This document shows positions 1-9,381 of a stretch of 64,000 nucleotides of DNA, in pieces. The notes beneath the pieces were generated by a model. The model saw nothing but the letters and a program-made list of their open reading frames with translations, made no database searches and had not been told where the DNA came from. Position 1 is the first letter of the stretch. Every line of letters begins with the position of its first letter. A program made the position numbers and the translations under genes. Source of the DNA: Butyrivibrio sp. MC2021 (GTDB lineage Bacteria > Bacillota > Clostridia > Lachnospirales > Lachnospiraceae); assembly GCF_000621605.1 (NCBI RefSeq), contig NZ_JHXX01000004.1, forward strand, positions 248,001 to 312,000, written 5' to 3'.

Positions 1-1724
1 CCCTGAAGTGTCATGTTGATTGTGCCTGCCTGGTTGTTGTAGACAACAACACCGATAGCGCCGGCTGCCTCAGCATTCATCTGCTTCTCACCGAAAGTGA
101 TGGTACCGCGGGAAACAAATACGATCTTGCCTTCTACATCAACGCCTTCGTAGTCAGTCTTTTCACCCTTTGCTTCAAGGTATACGAAAGGATACTCTGT
201 TCCGTTCTGATCTGCTGATGTGTCAAGAGTCTTGAACTTAGGAGCAAGTGTATCATTACCGTCTGCGTAGAAGATCTTAGCGCCGTCTGCTGTAGCAAAG
301 TAGTTAGCTGTCATACCGCTGTTAACAGCACTTGCTACTGTAAGAGCGTTGTAATAAGATCCGGGAGATCCTACTGTATCCTGGTTAACATCCTTGGAAA
401 GGTTAACACCGAGCTGGGAATCATCTGCCCAACGTCCTGAGTTACCTGCTGAGATGGAAACAACAGTGCTTGTTCCCTCAAGCTTCTCAAAGATGTCGTT
501 AACATATGTCTCAGAGTCTGCAGAATAACCTGCAACTGCCGAACCAAGTGAAAGGTTAACAACGTCAGCCTTAAGACGAAGAGCGTCCTCGATGGCTGCC
601 ATGTAATCGTCTGTGTAAGCTCCACCGTTGGTTCCGAAAACCTTCATGGTGATGAGCTGTGCGTCAGGAGCGATACCAACAACGCCTACTGCCTGCTGTG
701 AGAAGCCTGTCTCAGCTGCTGCATTTGGAACATAAGCGTTAGCTGTAGCGATACCTGATACGTGTGTACCGTGGTCACCCTCTTCATCATTGTCATGTGT
801 GATGTCGAGGTTCTTATCTACGTAGTTGTAAGCGAAAGCAACCTTGTCATTAACAAAGAGCTGCTCTCCTGTAAGACCTTCGCTGTCCTTGGAAGCATTG
901 AGGCTAGGAAGAACGGTTTCGATCTCTTCTGCTGTAAGAAGGTTGTAATCTTCTACAGTCTTGCCGGCCTTCTCTGCTGTCTCAGCAAGGTGAGCATCAA
1001 ATGCAGCACCGTCAAAAGAAGGATGATCTGAATCGATACCTGTATCGATAACGGCAATTCTTGTGCCTGCTCCGGTGTAGCCTGTAGCCCATGTTGAATA
1101 GCTGCCAACCATGTCGCCGGATGTGATTGTCATAGGATCAGCTGTTACCTGAGGCTCATACTCCTGAGCAACATAAACGGCAGCAACACCGTCAACAAGC
1201 TTGATCTTCTCGATATCCTTGTAAGCAACGTCTGCTGATACAGCGTTGGTTACGATTGAAAGATTGAAGTTAACATCAAGCTCCTCTCCCTCAAGAGCTT
1301 CCTCTTCGATCTTCTCAACAGTAGCTTCCTGCTCACTGACGATATTCTCGGAAAGTGTCACGGCCTCAGCCTCTGTCAGCTCGGCTGTATCAAAGCCTGC
1401 GTCAAGAACGCTGTCTCCCTCCATGACAATGATAACTCTGGTCTGCTCATCGGGATCCTGCTTAGCTGCTTCTACATCAGCTGCAGCTTCCCCATTTAAT
1501 AAATCGGCAGTCTTCTCGAGGCCAACCTCTGCAGGATCTACCTTTTCATACGCAGGAACTTCTTCGAGTTCCACTTCTTCGCTGAGGTCTTCTGTAAGCT
1601 CTTCGCTTAAAAGCTCTTCAGCGCCGTCTCCTGAAGCGGCTGATGCTGTAATAGCAGGTGATAATGCAAGTGATGCACTAAGGATTACAGCCAGCGTCTT
1701 TTCAGGGCACATTTTTTTCTTCAT
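1..1724 (-). CDS. Subtilisin-family (S8) secreted serine protease, lactocepin-like, 3' end outside the window
   Basis: The frame is open from an ATG at 1724 (preceded by GGAGGAGAAAG) to the window edge, so about 574 N-terminal residues are visible. The order is: Lys-rich start and hydrophobic signal peptide (about residues 1-30), acidic linker, an I9-type propeptide (about 95-200), then the catalytic domain. The Asp motif AVIDTGIDSDHP (about residue 226), the His motif GDHGTHVSGIA (about 318) and the oxyanion Asn region SISAGNSG are present. A protease-associated (PA) insert covers about residues 500-574. The Ser motif would lie beyond coordinate 1 and cannot be checked. The domain order matches large cell-envelope proteases of Firmicutes, which degrade extracellular protein and peptides. 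A small propeptide-like gene lies 64 nt upstream on the same strand, suggesting co-transcription. Confidence 0.93.
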   Translation of the reverse strand, partial: MKKKMCPEKTLAVILSASLALSPAITASAASGDGAEELLSEELTEDLSEEVELEEVPAYEKVDPAEVGLEKTADLLNGEAAADVEAAKQDPDEQTRVIIVMEGDSVLDAGFDTAELTEAEAVTLSENIVSEQEATVEKIEEEALEGEELDVNFNLSIVTNAVSADVAYKDIEKIKLVDGVAAVYVAQEYEPQVTADPMTITSGDMVGSYSTWATGYTGAGTRIAVIDTGIDSDHPSFDGAAFDAHLAETAEKAGKTVEDYNLLTAEEIETVLPSLNASKDSEGLTGEQLFVNDKVAFAYNYVDKNLDITHDNDEEGDHGTHVSGIATANAYVPNAAAETGFSQQAVGVVGIAPDAQLITMKVFGTNGGAYTDDYMAAIEDALRLKADVVNLSLGSAVAGYSADSETYVNDIFEKLEGTSTVVSISAGNSGRWADDSQLGVNLSKDVNQDTVGSPGSYYNALTVASAVNSGMTANYFATADGAKIFYADGNDTLAPKFKTLDTSADQNGTEYPFVYLEAKGEKTDYEGVDVEGKIVFVSRGTITFGEKQMNAEAAGAIGVVVYNNQAGTINMTLQ

Positions 1725-1788
1725 ACACTTTCTCCTCCGTCGTTAGTATAGTAGTACTTTATAAAAATGCATCGTTGTCGGTGCAGCT

Positions 1789-2127
1789 TTATACGATGGT
1801 ATTGGGGTGATGAGCCTCCATCACCTTGATTCTCTTAATAATAGGAAGATCCTGTATCTGTCTGAGCTGGAATGGGGATACTACGGCCACTGCCGCATGA
1901 CCTGTCACATCGAACCTGGAAACCTGTAAAATATCTCCTGAAAGAGCCTCTCTCTCAATTCTCTCAACTCCTTCTTCGATGGTGACATCGTCTGAAAAGA
2001 CAATGTATATACGCTGTGGAACAGTCTCTGAAGTACCGTTCTGATCATCGAGCCTGAGCTTCCTGTTGTCCAAAAAGTTACCGGAGGGTTTTCTCCCCGG
2101 GAGCTTCTCAAATGAAGCCTTGCTCAT
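1789..2127 (-). CDS. Small standalone protein resembling an I9 protease propeptide/inhibitor
   Basis: The protein has 112 residues if it starts at the ATG at 2127, which has GGAGGTG eight bases upstream. An ATG at 2220 would add 31 residues without a comparable ribosome site. There is no signal peptide. Residues about 45-110 read as a beta-alpha-beta-beta-alpha-beta pattern (IYIVFSDDVTIEEG, then VTGHAAVAVVSPFQL, then IKRIKVMEAHHPN). This resembles the S8 propeptide family, where a strand of the type YIVxF is followed by a helix and ends in a tail that enters the active site. It lies 64 nt upstream of the subtilase on the same strand, so an inhibitor, folding chaperone or intracellular safety role is plausible. 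The absence of an export signal is a difficulty for a partner of a secreted enzyme. The family call rests on pattern similarity only. Confidence 0.6.
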   Translation of the reverse strand: MSKASFEKLPGRKPSGNFLDNRKLRLDDQNGTSETVPQRIYIVFSDDVTIEEGVERIEREALSGDILQVSRFDVTGHAAVAVVSPFQLRQIQDLPIIKRIKVMEAHHPNTIV

Positions 2128-2382
2128 ATACGCACCTCCAAAATACTCTTTTCTGAACTTTCCCACATAATGCCTCAAATAGGTTAGCAAATTATAGTGA
2201 ATTATCTGAAAAATCCTCAACCGGTTTAAAGCGTTGGCCTTTTACCACTTCTATGTGCTAAAGCGTTTTGAGTGCATTTTCCCCACATGGAGAAAGTTAT
2301 ATTTAAGTTTAAGTTTGACATGGTCCAATGTCAAGAGTTTTCTAAAGAAAATATAAACAAAGTATAATACTATTAAAAAACG

Positions 2383-2424
2383 CAAAAAAACAGGCAGCCA
2401 TGGGTAAAAAACCAATGACTGCCT
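2383..2424 (-). terminator. Intrinsic terminator after the histone-like gene
   Basis: Read on the minus strand, AGGCAGTCATTGG and CCCATGGCTGCCT pair around a T-rich loop (2392-2424) and are followed by seven T residues (2384-2390). It lies 28 nt past the stop of the gene ending at 2452. Confidence 0.8.
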
Positions 2425-2451
2425 TTGTCATATGCATTATAATCAGTGCGA

Positions 2452-2940
2452 TTAAAGATCGTAGCTGCCCTGAACCTTGTTGTCCATTACGAAGTAAACC
2501 TTGTTCTCTTCAGGCTTAACATAAAGGTTGATCTTCTTAACAGCCTCTGCGTCGCCGCCCATATCGTACTGGAACTTGTTCTTTGCGTTCTGGATAAGAT
2601 CTGCATAGGATACAGCTCTGTCACCATACTGAAGAACGATGTTGGTCTTAACCTCAGCTGCCTTAGGAGCTGCTTCCTTCTTGGCTGCAGGCTTCTTAGC
2701 TGCAGGCTTCTTAGCTGCGGGCTTCTTGGCTGCTGCCTTGGTCTCCTTCTTAGGCTCTGCCTTCTTGGCAGGTGCTGCCTTCTTAGCTGCAGGCTTCTTA
2801 GCTGCTGCTGCCTTCTTAGCCGGTGCTGCCTTAGTCTCTTTCTTCTCAGCCTTAGCAGGCTCTGCCTTCACTTCGGGTTTCTTGGCTGCCGGAGCAACTG
2901 CAGGCTTTACGATGCTATCTGTCTTCTTAATCTCTGCCAT
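2452..2940 (-). CDS. Lys/Ala-rich histone H1-like protein with a C-terminal DUF6465-like domain
   Basis: A 162-residue protein in two parts. Residues about 15-95 are almost only Ala, Lys, Pro and Glu, with repeated AAKKPAAKK and PAKKAEPKK units, like the tails of bacterial H1-like proteins. Residues about 96-162 form a compact domain (TNIVLQYGDRAVSYADLI, then INLYVKPEENKVYFVMDN) that I associate with the uncharacterised DUF6465 family of Lachnospiraceae. The basic tail suggests binding to DNA or RNA; this is inference. The gene is monocistronic, with GAGGAGGAG before the ATG and a clear terminator. The repeat-rich DNA (2680-2820) is coding and reads as long spurious frames on the other strand. 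Tail length probably varies between strains by slippage. Confidence 0.8.
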   Translation of the reverse strand: MAEIKKTDSIVKPAVAPAAKKPEVKAEPAKAEKKETKAAPAKKAAAAKKPAAKKAAPAKKAEPKKETKAAAKKPAAKKPAAKKPAAKKEAAPKAAEVKTNIVLQYGDRAVSYADLIQNAKNKFQYDMGGDAEAVKKINLYVKPEENKVYFVMDNKVQGSYDL

Positions 2941-3092
2941 TTTTTGTTCTCCTCCTCATAAAATCGCAATTGATTTCTATAGCTCGCTAAAACAATAAAG
3001 TGATTACGAAATAGAGTTTACACTCATTAAGCCGCATTGTCAACGCATCCGTCGATAAAAATAATCAACACCCCCAAGAGCCATGGGCTTTT

Positions 3093-3839
3093 TCAATCTT
3101 CACTCTCAAGCTTTCCTATAAATAAAGCGCTGTAGAACTCCTTGATGGTTGCGGAAATCAGGAATCCTCCGCATATGTCGGTGATCCAGTGAACTCCGGC
3201 CACTATTCTTCCCAGTACAGCCACCAGCATCACGATATTTGCAAAGCCTACAAAGACTTTGCGGAGCTTCTCCTTGTCTCCGCTGATGAATACTGAGGAC
3301 TTGCCGGAGGCTGTATCCTTGAGATACTTGCCTGTGCCGTCAAAGATCTTTTTCCAGAAAAGAGATGCTGTTGACATGATGGTGCAGACAACCAGGGTGT
3401 GAGTTGATGGGAATGATGCCTCAAGCTCAGTCTCCCCGGGCATGATCACAGGTCTGTAGTTAAGGGGCACCTTGTCAAAAAAGACATATAAAACCATAAC
3501 AACTACATATACAATAGCAAGGCCGTAGATCTTCTTATCAACCTTGGCAAAGCTCTTGCTCTTTAGAAGCTGCATAAGTCCCAGAACCGCAAAGCCTGCT
3601 GCCACAAGGATAGCAATAAGCATGGCCACATCTGTGATCTTGTCGAATAAGGGATTGTAGGGGAAGCGAGCGGCGAATTTGCCGTTGATTCCGGAAAATC
3701 CCACAACTGAACCGTTGGGTCCGATGGGTGCCTTGTCCACTGTAAGAACAAGGACTGTGTAAATGAGGGTTACAATAAGGTAAATAAAGGCGCTTTTGAT
3801 CCCCTCAGCGCCGATGCTGATTTTGTACTCTTTTTTCAT
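3093..3839 (-). CDS. PAP2-family membrane phosphatase
   Basis: A 248-residue membrane protein with about six hydrophobic segments. The three PAP2 phosphatase signatures are visible in order: a Lys/Arg-Pro region (KVPLNYRPVIM, about residue 125), FPSTHT in place of the usual PSGH (about 145), and GRIVAGVHWITDICGG (about 210-225), which supplies the catalytic His and the Asp. Members remove phosphate from lipid phosphates such as undecaprenyl pyrophosphate or phosphatidate at the membrane; the substrate here is unknown. The ATG at 3839 follows TTAGGAGA. The gene starts 17 nt after the stop of the aminotransferase on the same strand, so they are probably co-transcribed. Confidence 0.85.
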   Translation of the reverse strand: MKKEYKISIGAEGIKSAFIYLIVTLIYTVLVLTVDKAPIGPNGSVVGFSGINGKFAARFPYNPLFDKITDVAMLIAILVAAGFAVLGLMQLLKSKSFAKVDKKIYGLAIVYVVVMVLYVFFDKVPLNYRPVIMPGETELEASFPSTHTLVVCTIMSTASLFWKKIFDGTGKYLKDTASGKSSVFISGDKEKLRKVFVGFANIVMLVAVLGRIVAGVHWITDICGGFLISATIKEFYSALFIGKLESED

Positions 3840-3856
3840 ACTGTTAAATCTCCTAA

Positions 3857-5047
3857 TTACTTTTTGTACTCTTTTTCTACAAATTCCCTAAGCCTTACCA
3901 TGGCACGCTCAACCTTCTCGGTGTCGATGCAGTAAGCCATACGGAAGTAGCCCGGTGCACCGAAGCCGTCGGCGGGAACAAAGATAAGGTCGTAGTCCTT
4001 GGCTTTTTTGCAGAACTCCACAGAGCTCTCCTCCAGGGCCTTGGGCATGATGTAGAAGGTTCCGCCGGGCTTAACAATGGTGAAGCCCAGGTCAACCAGG
4101 GTATCGTAGATGATGTTCATATTGGTCTCATAAACAGACAGGTCCGCTGTCATGCCGCATACCTTGGCAACAGCCTGCTGAATGATTGAAGGAGGACAGT
4201 TGTGTCCTGTGCCTCTTGAGATCTGGCCGCACATGGGAACGATGAACTCTGCTCCCTCACAGGCGGGGTTAACGGCAACATAGCCGATTCTTTCTCCGGG
4301 AAGGGACAGTGACTTGGAGAAGGAATAGCAGCTAAGGGTGTGGTCATAGAATTTGGATACGTAAGGGGCATCCGCACCCTTGAACACGATCTCTCTGTAG
4401 GGTTCGTCTGAGAGAAGGAAAATGGTGTGTCCGAACTCTTTTGACTTGGCTGTGAGAATATCTGCCAGCTTCTTCAGGGTCTCTGTGGAATAAGCGATTC
4501 CGGAAGGATTGTTGGGTGTGTTGATAAGAACCGCAGCAGTCTTTTCGGAAATCATCTCCTCGAACTTCCCGAAGTTGATCTGGAAGGAGGTGAAATCAGC
4601 AGGAACAAGGCTCAGCTCAAGGCCTGCGCCGTTGATGTAAGGTCTGTACTCAGGGAAAAATGGCGCAAAGGCGATAACCTCATCTCCGGGCTTGGTCACA
4701 GCGCGAACTGCATGGGAAATAGCGCCTGCTGCACCGGTTGTAGGGAAAATGTGCTCAGGGCCGTAGTTCATGCCAAAGCGCTCGTTAAGGGACTTGGCAA
4801 TGGCCTCCTTGAACATGGGGTTACCAAGACTTGGTGTGTAGCCGTGAAGAGTCATGGTGTCCTCTTCCTGAAGGAGTCTTATCATCTCATCGGTAAACTC
4901 CTTGGGCACTTCAACGCTGGGGTTACCAAGGCTGAAATCAAATACGTTCTCATAGCCCACTTCTTTTCCCCTGGCAGTGGCATATTCTGACAGTTCTCTG
5001 ATAACAGACTTAGCTGAAAGCATGTCTTTATACTGCTGATTTATCAT
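3857..5047 (-). CDS. Class I/II pyridoxal-phosphate aminotransferase (AspC-like)
   Basis: A 396-residue protein of normal length for fold-type I aminotransferases. The N-terminus FDFSLGNPSVEVP is the substrate-loop region, NTPNNPSGIAYS (about residue 175) carries the cofactor-contacting Asn, and SFSKSLSLPGERIGY (about 245) holds the PLP lysine and the phosphate-binding Arg. The C-terminal MAYCID supplies the substrate carboxylate Arg region. The specificity (aspartate, aromatic or alanine type) cannot be read. The start at 5047 follows CAGGAGGATCG. It precedes a PAP2 phosphatase by 17 nt, with no obvious pathway link. Confidence 0.93.
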   Translation of the reverse strand: MINQQYKDMLSAKSVIRELSEYATARGKEVGYENVFDFSLGNPSVEVPKEFTDEMIRLLQEEDTMTLHGYTPSLGNPMFKEAIAKSLNERFGMNYGPEHIFPTTGAAGAISHAVRAVTKPGDEVIAFAPFFPEYRPYINGAGLELSLVPADFTSFQINFGKFEEMISEKTAAVLINTPNNPSGIAYSTETLKKLADILTAKSKEFGHTIFLLSDEPYREIVFKGADAPYVSKFYDHTLSCYSFSKSLSLPGERIGYVAVNPACEGAEFIVPMCGQISRGTGHNCPPSIIQQAVAKVCGMTADLSVYETNMNIIYDTLVDLGFTIVKPGGTFYIMPKALEESSVEFCKKAKDYDLIFVPADGFGAPGYFRMAYCIDTEKVERAMVRLREFVEKEYKK

Positions 5048-5132
5048 AACGATCCTCCTGGAAAAACTATTTTCCTGTTATTTTACTATAGTATAGTAAC
5101 GGATTAAAGTACTTTCTGATATATAATTTCCA

Positions 5133-5148
5133 ATGGACCCGGGTCCAT
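5133..5148. repeat. 16-bp perfect palindrome between mfd and the aminotransferase gene
   Basis: ATGGACCCGGGTCCAT is its own reverse complement and sits just past the mfd stop codon. It could be an operator or the stem of a weak terminator, but no T-tract follows on the minus strand. Confidence 0.5.
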
Positions 5149-5155
5149 TTCTCCG

Positions 5156-8100
5156 TCACACCAGCAGCTGCTGCATTTTCTCAACAATGCTCTCGGTGTC
5201 GGTAAGAAGCTGAGCAGCGGCCTTCTCGGGGCTGCCTTCTTTTTTGTATTTGTAGATAAATACCGGAGTTCCGGCGCTGTGGAACTGCATGGAGCCCTTG
5301 TAGCCGGCGATGAATCCGGGGATCTTGCCGGGATCTATCTTGGCGGCGGGGCTTATCTTAAGCTCTATACTTCCGTCTCCGCCCTTGATCTCCAGAAGGT
5401 ACAGGGCATGGGCTCTGGTACGAAGAAGGGATATACGAAGAAGATTCGTTACAGTCTCGGGCACCTCTCCGAATCTGTCCATAAGCTCGTCCCTCATGTC
5501 GTCACACTCGCCCTGATTCTCTAGGCTGGCGATTCTCTTGTATATCTCCAGCTTCTGCTCTTCGTTCATAATATAAGTATCCGGAATGAAGGCACTGACA
5601 TCCAGGTCGATACTGGTGTGGATGTCCTCAAGAACATACTCTGAGCTTCCTTCGGTGTCGTCGTTCTTTTTGTGGCGCACCGCTTCACCCAGCATCTTGC
5701 AGTAGAGGTCGTAGCCTACAGCCTGCATGTGTCCTGACTGCTTCCTTCCAAGAAGGCTTCCGGCGCCGCGGATCTCCAGGTCTCTCATGGCGATCTTGAA
5801 GCCGCTTCCCAGGTCTGTGAACTCACGGATAGCAGAAAGTCGCTTTTCCGCGATCTCTTTTAACATCTTGTCCTTCTTATACATAAGGAAGGCATAGGCT
5901 GTCCTGTTGGATCTTCCTACGCGGCCCCTGAGCTGATAGAGCTGGGAAAGCCCCATTTTATCTGAGTCGTGAATGATCATGGTGTTAACATTGGGGATGT
6001 CCAGACCGGTCTCGATGATGGTGGTGGACACCAGCACGTCGATGGTTCCGTCGATGAAATCGTACATGATACGCTCCAGCTCCGACTCCTTCATCTGGCC
6101 ATGGGCAAAGGCCACGTTGGCCTCCGGCACCAGCTTCTGGATCTGGGCCGCCACGTCAGCGATGTTATTTACTCTGTTGTATACATAGTAAACCTGTCCG
6201 TTTCTGGAAAGCTCTCTTACGATGGCCTCACGGACAAGCTCGTCATTGTATTCCATTACATAGGTCTGGATCGGGATTCTGTCGTTGGGAGCTTCCTCCA
6301 GAACGCTCATCTCCCTGATGCCCACCAGTGACATATGAAGGGTTCGCGGGATAGGGGTAGCTGACAGGGTCAGAACGTCCACGCTCTCCTTCATGGTCTT
6401 TATCTTTTCCTTGTGGGTTACGCCAAAGCGCTGCTCCTCGTCCACGATAAGGAGTCCCAGATCTTTGTACTGCACGTCCTTGGAAAGGATCCTGTGGGTT
6501 CCGATGACGATGTCCACCAGGCCCTTCTTCAGGTCAGTTACAGTCTTTTTCTGCTCACCGGGAGTTCTGAATCTGGACATAAGGTCCACCCTCACCGGGA
6601 AGTTTCTCATTCTCTCGGAAAAAGTGTTGTAGTGCTGCTGCGCCAGGATAGTGGTGGGAACCAGCACTGCCACCTGCTTTCCGTCCTGGAGAGCCTTGAA
6701 GGCCGCACGGATTGCGATCTCTGTTTTGCCAAAGCCAACGTCGCCGCAGATAAGTCTGTCCATAATTCTCGGGGACTCCATATCCCTCTTGGTGTCCTCG
6801 ATGGCGGTGAGCTGATCCTCTGTCTCCTGATAGGGAAAAGCGTCCTCGAACTCCTGCTGCCAGACGGTGTCCTTGCTGAATTCGTAGCCTGCGGTCTGCT
6901 GCCTCTTGGCGTAGAGCTCCACCAGGTCCTGGGCCACTTCTTCGACGGCGGCCTTGACCTTGCTCTTGGTGTGGGACCAGTCGCCGCTTCCCAGCTTGTT
7001 GAGCTTGGGCTTGTGGGTGGTCTCGTCGTCTCCGCCGGAGGCGTATTTCTGAATAACGGAAAGGCCTGTGGCCAGCACGTAGAGATTGCCGCCACCGCCG
7101 TACTCGATCTTGATGTAATCCTTCACCACATGGTCGGATTCGATCTTCTCGATTCCTCGGTAGATTCCAAGGCCGTGGTCCTCGTGAACCACGTAGTCGC
7201 CTATCTTAAGGTCAGCGAAATCAGAGATCTTCTCGCCCTGATACTGACTCTTTTTCTTCTTGCGCTTTTTGACATGTTCTGTAAAAATGTCGCTCTCAGC
7301 GATAACTGCAAACTTGATCTCGGGATACTCAAAGCCCTTGAGGATCCTGCCGTAGTAGGTCATGATCTCGCCGCTCTGAAGGGTCCTTCCGGGATCCTCG
7401 CTGTAAAAGGCTGAGACCATATTGTCCCGAAGGTCCTCTACGATACGCTTGGCCCTGGTTCTTGAGCCGGACAGAATAAGGACTCTGTAGCCCTTTTTAC
7501 TATAATTCTTAAGGTCGTTTACAAGGGCATCGAAGCTGTTGTTGTAGGCTGCGATACTTCTGGCGCTGATGTCCACGCTCTTTTCCGGCTCAAAGGCATT
7601 CTGGGCCTTGGGCATCTGAAGGGCGGAGATCAGAACTCTCCTGCCATTGCCCATTCTGGCGATACAGTTGTCCACGCTGTAAAGAAGATCCATCTGTCCC
7701 GGAAGAACATAGCCCTTCTCAGCTCTGTGGGTCATGCTCTCCCGAAACTCCATCTCAACAGCCATGGCGTGCTCAAGAACGCGCTGGGGTTCATCTATGA
7801 AAATGCAGCTCTTTCCCTTGGGGAACAGCTCCTGCATTGTAACGGTGTCTTCGTAAAAATATCTGATGTAGCTCTCAAGGTTAACGGCGGAGTGGAGCTC
7901 TAAAAGCTGCTCCTTGAGTTCGTCCACGTTGGTCTTTAGCTGGTGGGCTTCCTTGGTCTTAAACTCTGCCCTGAGCTTTTTTACCATCTCCTCGGACTCG
8001 TCCTCGATCCTCTTAAGTCCCTCGTGGAGGCGCTTCTCCCCCATGATGATCTCGGAGGCGGGGTAGATCTCGATGGATTCCAGCTTCTCCAGGGAGCGCT

Positions 8101-8725
8101 GGGACAGGATGTCAAAGCTTCTGATGGACTGGATCTCATCTCCCCAGAGCTCGATTCTGTAGGGGTTATCCTCGGTCAGGTCAAAAACATCCACGATGTC
8201 GCCGCGGATTGAGAATTCCCCGGGGCCCTCTACCTGATAGTTTCTGACATAGCCCATCTCAACCAGCTTTTTGCCGATCTCTATCTCGTCGATGGGTCTG
8301 TGCTTATCCAGGGGAAGGATATGCTTTTTGATTACTTCCGGCTGGATCTGGGGTGCCATCAGAGCTGAGAATGTGGTGACCACGGTGACGGGACGCCCCT
8401 CGAGAAGGCGCCTCATACAGCGGATCCTCTGGCGGACTATCTCGTTGGAATGAACGTCTGCCTGGTAAAAGATAAGGTCCTTTGCGGGGTAGACTGTGAC
8501 ATTCTTGTCGTAAAACTTGTAGTCCTCGTAGATCTCTTTTGCCCGAAGGTCTGAGTAAGTGACAATAATCCTGTACTTAAAATCAGCGCCCAGGCCATCG
8601 ATGAAGTGGAGCTTCTGTGAGTCCACACAACCGGTGACCTCCGCGCAGGCAAAGGGCTTTTCCAGATATTTATTTATTTCCTCAAACTGAGGAAGCTCGT
8701 GTAAGGGAGTTGAAATCGCTCTCAT
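5156..8725 (-). CDS. mfd: Transcription-repair coupling factor Mfd
   Basis: The 1189-residue length is typical. Mfd removes RNA polymerase stalled at DNA lesions and recruits UvrA. The UvrB-like N-terminal region runs to about residue 350. The polymerase-interacting CarD-like module (KIGDYVVHEDHGLGIYRGI) is near 510-540. The superfamily 2 translocase follows with Walker A ICGDVGFGKTEIAIRA (about 665), the DEEQ box LLIVDEEQRFGV (about 765) and the SATPIPRTL motif. The TRG region contains AGSLLGRKQSGH, and a C-terminal TRCF domain ends the protein. It starts 2 nt after the pth stop, the usual pth-mfd arrangement in Firmicutes. Confidence 0.98.
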   Translation of the reverse strand: MRAISTPLHELPQFEEINKYLEKPFACAEVTGCVDSQKLHFIDGLGADFKYRIIVTYSDLRAKEIYEDYKFYDKNVTVYPAKDLIFYQADVHSNEIVRQRIRCMRRLLEGRPVTVVTTFSALMAPQIQPEVIKKHILPLDKHRPIDEIEIGKKLVEMGYVRNYQVEGPGEFSIRGDIVDVFDLTEDNPYRIELWGDEIQSIRSFDILSQRSLEKLESIEIYPASEIIMGEKRLHEGLKRIEDESEEMVKKLRAEFKTKEAHQLKTNVDELKEQLLELHSAVNLESYIRYFYEDTVTMQELFPKGKSCIFIDEPQRVLEHAMAVEMEFRESMTHRAEKGYVLPGQMDLLYSVDNCIARMGNGRRVLISALQMPKAQNAFEPEKSVDISARSIAAYNNSFDALVNDLKNYSKKGYRVLILSGSRTRAKRIVEDLRDNMVSAFYSEDPGRTLQSGEIMTYYGRILKGFEYPEIKFAVIAESDIFTEHVKKRKKKKSQYQGEKISDFADLKIGDYVVHEDHGLGIYRGIEKIESDHVVKDYIKIEYGGGGNLYVLATGLSVIQKYASGGDDETTHKPKLNKLGSGDWSHTKSKVKAAVEEVAQDLVELYAKRQQTAGYEFSKDTVWQQEFEDAFPYQETEDQLTAIEDTKRDMESPRIMDRLICGDVGFGKTEIAIRAAFKALQDGKQVAVLVPTTILAQQHYNTFSERMRNFPVRVDLMSRFRTPGEQKKTVTDLKKGLVDIVIGTHRILSKDVQYKDLGLLIVDEEQRFGVTHKEKIKTMKESVDVLTLSATPIPRTLHMSLVGIREMSVLEEAPNDRIPIQTYVMEYNDELVREAIVRELSRNGQVYYVYNRVNNIADVAAQIQKLVPEANVAFAHGQMKESELERIMYDFIDGTIDVLVSTTIIETGLDIPNVNTMIIHDSDKMGLSQLYQLRGRVGRSNRTAYAFLMYKKDKMLKEIAEKRLSAIREFTDLGSGFKIAMRDLEIRGAGSLLGRKQSGHMQAVGYDLYCKMLGEAVRHKKNDDTEGSSEYVLEDIHTSIDLDVSAFIPDTYIMNEEQKLEIYKRIASLENQGECDDMRDELMDRFGEVPETVTNLLRISLLRTRAHALYLLEIKGGDGSIELKISPAAKIDPGKIPGFIAGYKGSMQFHSAGTPVFIYKYKKEGSPEKAAAQLLTDTESIVEKMQQLLV

Positions 8726-8727
8726 TC

Positions 8728-9357
8728 TTATTCTTTCTTGCCATTAAACTTGTTCATGGCAGAGTCAACGCCGTTTTCCATTATCTCAACAACCGCGTCT
8801 GCTGCACGGCTTACGGATTCCTTCATTGTGACAGCATCCTCGCCCTGGAAGTGACCCAGGACCCAGTCCACCATGTCGTATTCCTTGGGCTTTTTGCCGA
8901 CGCCCACTCTTACGCGGCTAAAGTCGCTGTGTCCCAGCTGGGCGATGATATTCTTAAGACCGTTGTGGCCTCCGTGACTTCCCTTGGGACGGATGCGAAG
9001 GTTACCCACATCCAGCTCCACGTCGTCGGAAATGACGATGAGCTCTGAGGCGGAGTCCACCTTGAAATAGTCACATAAGGGGCGGATCGCTTCGCCGCTG
9101 AGGTTCATATATGTTAAGGGTTTTACGAGAATAACCCTGTTGTTACCGATTCTTCCTTTTCCGAAGGCGGCCTTGAACTTGGTCTCTGTAAGGCCGATAT
9201 TGTACTTGTCTGAAAGGGCGTCTATGGTGTCGAAGCCCACGTTATGGCGGGTTCCGAAATATTTCTTTTCAGGGTTACCCAGTCCTGCGATAATAAACAT
9301 TCTTCCTGTTTCCTCTTCCTTTTCTTTTACAAAAATACCCCTGATAAATTTAAACAT
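8728..9357 (-). CDS. pth: Peptidyl-tRNA hydrolase
   Basis: The enzyme releases tRNA from peptidyl-tRNA that dropped off the ribosome. The family core begins FIIAGLGNPEKKYFGTRHNVGFD, with the substrate Asn and catalytic His (RHNVGFD) present, and continues through KPLTYMNLSG and GSHGGHNGLKNI. I prefer the ATG at 9357, which follows GGGAGGGAAA and gives 209 residues. It adds about 19 charged residues (MFKFIRGIFVKEKEEETGR) before the normal start. The ATG at 9300 would give the standard length and also has AGGAAGA upstream, so the true start is uncertain. The gene is followed at 2 nt by mfd. Confidence 0.95.
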   Translation of the reverse strand: MFKFIRGIFVKEKEEETGRMFIIAGLGNPEKKYFGTRHNVGFDTIDALSDKYNIGLTETKFKAAFGKGRIGNNRVILVKPLTYMNLSGEAIRPLCDYFKVDSASELIVISDDVELDVGNLRIRPKGSHGGHNGLKNIIAQLGHSDFSRVRVGVGKKPKEYDMVDWVLGHFQGEDAVTMKESVSRAADAVVEIMENGVDSAMNKFNGKKE

Positions 9358-9381
9358 TTTCCCTCCCGATTGCAAGCGCAC

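Noticed and set aside
1246..1746. 166-residue Ser-rich frame opposite the subtilase start
   Set aside because: Reverse strand of the protease signal peptide and acidic region; low-complexity Ser composition comes from the opposite Glu/Ala codons.
6413..7414. 333-residue plus-strand frame inside mfd
   Set aside because: It mirrors a strongly conserved mfd coding region; its composition is that of an antisense shadow.
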